Assembly: GCF_000499845.2 (NCBI RefSeq)
Contig: NC_023756.2
Span: forward strand, 4,521,306 to 4,585,305
DNA: 64,000 bases
Reading direction: 5' to 3'
Origin: Phaseolus vulgaris
Taxonomy: Eukaryota > Streptophyta > Magnoliopsida > Fabales > Fabaceae
Part shown: piece by piece, positions 58,701-64,000 of the stretch
Layout of the letters: every line of letters starts with the position of its first letter
How positions within the stretch are numbered: the stretch's first letter is position 1
Translations under genes and position numbers: made by a program
Notes under the pieces: generated by a model
The model's database searches: none
What the model saw: the letters and a program-made list of their open reading frames with translations, nothing else
Told to the model about the DNA's origin: nothing

Positions 58701-60420
58701 CACTCACAACTCTAATTAAAGTAAAAACATATGTTAGTCTAAATATAATTATACATGTTCAATGTAATGAAAAATGTAAAATTTACCTTATCATCTTTAC
58801 CATTCCTAAATTTTAAATTTCAATTTTAAACATCTAATTAGCTTTTATCTATTGTATTAAATTAATTTTAACAATTAATTTCAATATTCAAATTTTAACA
58901 TTTAAACATCTAAATAGCACAGTTTCAATGTAAAAGGGTTAGCAACGATAATCCAATGGAAACATCCATGTATTGTCATGATTGAGATCCTAAAAAACAA
59001 CCTATGTATCAATTTCAAAAACAAAAGGGAGGTTTAGATAACTAACCTTAATGAGGAACTTTAACTCAATCCAATCGAACAAAAACATCCACCACACCAA
59101 ACTACTCACAAAGAACAAAGAAAATTAGCTCTAGGTCACCAATGGAGCCATAAACTCACTCTCCGCCATTGAAGAGAACAAAAAAAAATCATTTATGCGA
59201 AGAAGAAAGTGGGGAAGAATAACCAGTGATAATTGTCGTTTAACAATCAAATTAAAATGATTTTAGTGGAAATTGTCTAACACAATGTTAGATCATCTAA
59301 CACCAAAGAGATGATAGTATAATTGTGGTCAAATGATCCAAGTCATCTTCCAACGAATCTAATAGTGAATAAAAGAAATCAGTATTCATAACCTATCTGC
59401 AAGTAGTAAAAATTAGCAATAACAATAAAGTAAAGAGGGGTTCGTGATTGTTTAGCAAGAAAATATAATATACGTTATAAGATAAATGAAAAACAGATGA
59501 CTCCCAAGTTCTTTCACCAATGAATTCTTCACAAGTTATCTAAAGATTATAATCCTTCAATTCTCATACATGATTAAACTAAACCAAACATGTGTTAATC
59601 CAATTCAATTGAATCTTATCATAAAACATGTGTCTACTAATGTACCCCACTTGTATCCATCTGTCTACTTATGGGAGGAATTGCAGGGTGAGATTCAACT
59701 TCCTGCGTTATATGTTGTTGTAAGTGTTGCTCAAACTGGTGGGTCGCTCAATCCTGCTAGAGCGTAGCGATTTGTTGATGAAGGGTTAGTATATCATTGT
59801 GATGTTGTTTTCATAGGGTTTGCATCTCATTGAGTTGTTTCGTATAAATTTCATGTCCTTGTCTAATTTGAGTTGCATTCCAATGATCATCTATTGCACA
59901 ACTATTTCATTATCCTTTGAGTCATAACCCACGGTCGAATAAGTGTTAATCCTATTTGTTATCTCTTTAATCAAGATTAGTGTTCTTACCCGTTGATGTG
60001 ACGTAAAAAATCGTCAAGTCGCCTAGGTGGTCGCCCATTTGACAATCCAGTTTCGTGACATAACAATATATATTAATAATATATTAAATTATAAAAAAAA
60101 GAATTAAAGTAATAATATATTGAGTTATAAAATGAAAGAATATTTTCGGGGATCTTTATTTAGTTACTAGGTAGGGAGCAGTTTTTTTTTTTTGGAAAGA
60201 TACCAACACTCTAATTTTATATCATATATGGTATATAATACATAATAAAATATGTAATTTTATTACTACTGTATATAAGATCTTTTTTTTATCAGCAAAC
60301 TGTATATAAGATCTAATAGTTATTTTATGGAAAATGATATTTGAAAATCCATCAAGTTATATACAATGAATAAAAAAATATACACCATTCATATAATTCT
60401 ATACTATTCTTCTTATGTAA
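58700..60420. other. Intergenic DNA, retroelement fragments
   Basis: 59400-60060 has LTR/leader-like text (GTCGCCCATTTGACAATCCA near 60031; TTCAATTGAATCTTATC near 59605). A short frame at 59570-59767 is unrecognised. Nothing else is supported. Confidence 0.35.
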
Positions 60421-60424
60421 TGAG

Positions 60425-60815
60425 TTTAAAAATAAATATATATATTAAAAATTAAATTAAATAATATAAAAAAATATTAAAATAATAATATTAAGAATTG
60501 TAATGTAATTATATAAAAAATTTGGATTGTTAATATATCATAATAAAAATAAATTTAAAATTAAATAATATAAAAAATATTAATATTAAAAATTATGATT
60601 GGTTTGTATAGAAAATGTCACTTCTCAATATATCAATATTCTTATTTTATTTTGAAAAATGATACTTTCACAAGCCTTAAAATTATATACTCTTGATGGA
60701 ATATGTTTAAAAGTAAATATATAAAATAAAAAATAAATTTAAAATTAAATAATATAAAAAATATTAAAATAATAATATTAAAGATTATAATATAGTTATA
60801 TATAAAAAAGAATAG
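60425..60815. repeat. Tandemly repeated AT-rich block upstream of the second receptor gene
   Basis: Three degenerate copies of AAATTTAAAATTAAATAATATAAAAAATATTA-type sequence (about 60425, 60548 and 60726), each followed by an ATTATAAT or ATTATGATT stretch. They lie 150-540 bases upstream of the start codon at 60968, in the probable promoter region. Confidence 0.6.
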
Positions 60816-60967
60816 TTATCAATATATCCTAACCGTTTTATTTCACACGCAGCAGGCAAGGTAGTAAAAGTCGTCTTTGACTGTAAACGTTGTTTCTGGC
60901 GGCCTTCCTAGCGACTGCAACCTAAAGATGATAAGAAGTGTTGGCTCCATCACTCTCACTGCAAACC

Positions 60968-63428
60968 ATGACCTTCAACGCTGTCATCTTCCTCCTTCTC
61001 CACCTCTTGCCACACCTCCAAGGCTACACCCCACTCGACAATTTCACCATCACTTGCGGTTCCTCTGGAACATCCTACGACGGCCAAAGGACATGGACCG
61101 GGGACACAGAATCTGTGCTCTTAACAAACGAAGACGCCACCGTTTCAGCTAAACCCACAACGCTATCTCCTTCCACCAACCATGTCCCCTACGCCACTGC
61201 TCGCCTTTCTCCTTCCCAGTTCAGTTACTCCTTCTATTTCAACACAGCGGGCCCAAAATTCCTTCGCCTCTTCTTCTTCCCTGCTTCTTACCCTTCCTTT
61301 CCTCGCACCCTCTCATCCTTCTCCGTTCACTCCAACCAATTCATTCTCCTCCAAGATTTCAACGCCTCTCTCAACGCCGACGCTGAAAACAAGGAAATCA
61401 TATTCAAAGAATACATCGTCTACGTGGAGGAGGATCAGGCTCTTATCCTCATCTTCACTCCCTCGCAGTCTAACTCCTACGCTTTCATCAACGGAATCGA
61501 GGTACTTTCCATGCCAAGCGATTTATATTACACTTCAGAAAATGACACGGGCTTCACGAATGTGGGAAGTACCAACCCCTTCGTCGTTGGAAAACGCTTT
61601 GCAATGGAGACTGGGTACAGAATCAAAGTGGGAGAACAAGAAATATCGCCACAAAACGACACCGGTTTGTTCAGAAAATGGGCCGGTGACGAAGAACGTT
61701 ATTTCATTAAACAAAATACCGGTGTATCAGAGACGTACGGTAAGATGAACATAACAGTGAATCCTGACTACGTGGCACCCGAGGAACTGTACAGAACAGC
61801 GCGTAACCAGGGCACAAACGGCACTCTGAACAAAATCAGCAACCTCACTTGGGTGTTCCCCGTTGACTGTGGCTTCACTTACGTTCTCAGGCTCCACTTT
61901 TGTGAGCTTGATCCTCATATCAATGACATCGGTGACAGACAATTCTTCATTTACATAAATAGCAAGTTGGCTGAGGAACATGCAGATGTAATGAAATGGA
62001 GTGAGAAACAAAAAGGTCTAGCTGTGCACAGAAACTACGCCGTTATGATTCCCAAGAATGATACTCAGAAAAAGTTTAATCTCTCGCTTCAAATGCACCC
62101 TTACCAAAGCAGTGTGGATACGACTTACAGCGACGCCTTCATAAACGGTCTCGAGATCTTTAAAATGAGCGACACAAGGTCTAACAGCCTCGCCGGACCT
62201 AACCCGGACCAGATTAAGACACCACAGCAAAAGGGAAGTAACAGAAGGCGGATGATTGGTATCACGGCGGGGATAGTATCCGGTGTCGTTTTCATCTCGC
62301 TTGTCGTTTTCTTTGTCCTGTTCTCCACCACTTCCAAGTGGACTCCGCTGTTGTTCCCAACGACCAAGTCAACCAACGATCACAATTTTTCTCTGCCATC
62401 TGATCAATGCCGTCGGTTTTCCCTGGTGGAGATCAAAGCCGCCACCAAAAACTTCGACAACACCTTCATCGTCGGCGACGGGGGATTTGGCCACGTGTAC
62501 AAGGGCTTCATCGAGGACGGTTCAATCCCCGTTGCAATCAAGCGCCTTAGACAGGGTTCCCAGCAGGGGGCTTGCGAGTTCGTGAACGAGATCCAGATGC
62601 TCTCGCAGCTCCGCCACCGCCATCTGGTCTCACTCATCGGTTACTGCTGCGATAACAAAGAGATGATCATCGTTTACGACTTCATGGGACGCGGAAACCT
62701 CCGCGACCATCTCTACGGCACCGACAATCCCTCTCTCTCGTGGAAGGAGCGCTTGAAGATTTGCATTGGCGCCGCGCGCGGTCTACGCTATCTTCACAGT
62801 GGCGCGAAGCACGTGATCATTCATCGGGACGTGAAAACGACGAACATCTTGTTGGATGAGAAGTGGGTGGCGAAGGTTTCGGACTTCGGGCTATCCAAAA
62901 TTGGGCCGAATGAGATGTCGAAGGCCCATGTGAGCACCGCCGTGAAAGGCAGCTTTGGATATTTGGATCCGGAGTATTTTATTCGGCAGCGGCTGACGGA
63001 GAAGTCTGACGTGTATTCTTTGGGGGTGGTGTTGTTTGAGGTACTCTGTGCTCGTTCTCCTCTGATCCATACGGAAGAAATCGAACAGGTTTCACTAGCT
63101 AAATTGGGCCAGATATTGCTACCAAAACGGGACAGTGGCGGAGATTGTGGACCCCATATTAAAGGGGAAGATCGCTCCAAAGTGTTTCGCCATGTTTTGT
63201 GAGATTGGAGTGAGTTGTTTATTACAGGAAGGGACGCAGAGACCGTCCATGAACGATGTCGTTTTGATTCTGGAGTCTGCATTGAAACTGCAAGAGAGTG
63301 CCGACGAAAGCGAAGAGGAAGTTCGTGAAGATGTGTTTGATATAGAAGAGCACCACATTAGTTCGAAGGACAATGATAAGTTGATGCTTGAGTTGTTTTC
63401 CGAGATTGTCGACCCAAAGCCACGTTGA
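60968..63428 (+). pseudogene. FERONIA-like CrRLK1L receptor kinase, frameshifted
   Basis: The frame from ATG 60968 runs through a signal peptide (NAVIFLLLHLLPHLQG), a malectin-like ectodomain, a TM and most of the kinase (GDGGFGHV glycine loop, VAIK, IIHRDVKTTN, SDFGLS, YLDPEY). An extra T at 63104/63105 (AAATTGGGCC where the paralogue's frame needs AAATGGGCC) then shifts the frame, and it stops at 63202 after about 33 wrong codons. The original frame resumes to 63428 and ends FSEIVDPKPR like the gene at 38822. A total of about 712 codons precede the break. The juxtamembrane basic block after the TM is missing. The strong paralogy with 38822-41497 suggests local duplication; the fault could also be an assembly error. 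Confidence 0.85.
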
Positions 63429-64000
63429 AGTAACCCAATAATGTTCACCAAATGCTTGTTCAACAATTACATTTCAAGAACTAATTAATACAATCTAGAT
63501 GCTCCAGATTTATGTGTTTAGTTTCGTGATTGTAATGTGAAAGTTTCTCTTCGCAAAGACGACACGTGCAAGGTTTCTTGCTAAATTTACCTATTCTCCC
63601 CCGAATACATGATCTACTTTTTTTTTTTATCAATTTAACTACCAATTATTTAAATTTTAAATTTGGTAGAAAAAATCTTAATTATTAGCTAATTAGATAT
63701 TAATTTTAAAATTATTTATCAATAATAAAAATTAATTTAGAAATCAATAATTTTTTTAGTCTCTAAATTAGTATTTATTGAAAACAAACCTTTAATGCCT
63801 CCAAATCCATAAAGATTGCTTGAAGACTTTGCTGTTGTGTTTAGGGTTTTGTTCTAGGTTGTTTAGAATTTGCTAGATCCACTCTTAATAAAATTCACAA
63901 CTGAATCAATCTGGTTTTAAAAAGAAAAAAGGTTTTCAAAGCTAAGTGAAAAACAACCTGTTGTTTTCTAACCTGTGTGAAGGGTTTTTGAACTGTCTTG
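63429..64000. other. 3' flank and possible LTR start
   Basis: 63640-63780 has arms of the foldback MITE family in decayed form (TTAGAAATCAATAATTTTTTTAGTCTC). From about 63800 the text changes to GCTTGAAGACTTTGCTGTTG and GGTTTTCAAAGCTAAG, which is LTR-like, but it is cut by the window edge. Confidence 0.35.

Noticed and set aside
60938..60967. Upstream extension of the second receptor frame
   Set aside because: It begins with GTG, not ATG; the first ATG (60968) corresponds to the MTIST-type start of the paralogue.
61182..61748. 188-codon Ser/Pro-rich plus frame
   Set aside because: Shifted frame within the malectin-like domain of the second receptor gene.

Overview
The window is plant nuclear DNA. 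Genes contain spliceosomal introns, intergenic DNA is AT-rich, and several transposon classes are nested in each other. LTR sequence styles and the protein-coding content point to a legume, most likely tribe Phaseoleae (Phaseolus, Vigna or a relative); that assignment is an inference from recognition, not from a search.

Layout. 1-6270: a Ty1/copia element on the minus strand with open gag and pol frames; the window edge cuts off the end of pol and the 3' LTR. It sits in an older LTR and a decayed copia pol (6271-8135). 8140-9475: a decayed CACTA-like element and a foldback MITE. 9667-11741: a tandem pair of small secreted cysteine-rich RALF-like genes on the minus strand, one intact and one broken by a 10-nt deletion, with a MITE between them. 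12820-25647: three CACTA-type elements (12820-16010, 18304-19019, 21700-23250), each with a 3-bp target duplication, inside old retroelement debris, plus a hAT-like MITE. 26140-28194: a three-exon QRT3-like polygalacturonase gene. 28880-36623: AT-rich DNA with a 350-bp TRIM element whose LTRs are identical, an interstitial telomere repeat and a decayed gypsy-type gene. 38822-41497: an intact, intronless CrRLK1L (FERONIA-like) receptor kinase. 43190-46620: a degenerate endogenous pararetrovirus. 47186-47722: a two-exon SWIB-domain gene. 48783-49255: an ABCG transporter pseudogene fragment. 49900-51925: an eight-exon PI-PLC-X-domain (PLC-like phosphodiesterase) gene. 52533-53543: a kinase-only FERONIA-like protein with HRD changed to HRA. 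55473-56919: a solo LTR of the same copia family as 1-6270, in the opposite orientation. 60968-63428: a second FERONIA-like receptor gene broken by a single-base insertion.

How the genes relate. Three FERONIA-type kinase genes lie in the right half: one intact receptor, one ectodomain-less predicted pseudokinase and one frameshifted receptor. They look like products of local duplication and decay. RALF peptides are the known ligands of CrRLK1L receptors, so RALF-like genes and FERONIA-like receptors in one window is the most suggestive biological association here, although linkage may be coincidence. The QRT3-like pectinase, the malectin-like receptors and the RALF-like peptides all concern the cell wall or apoplast. 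The remaining sequence is mostly transposon-derived.
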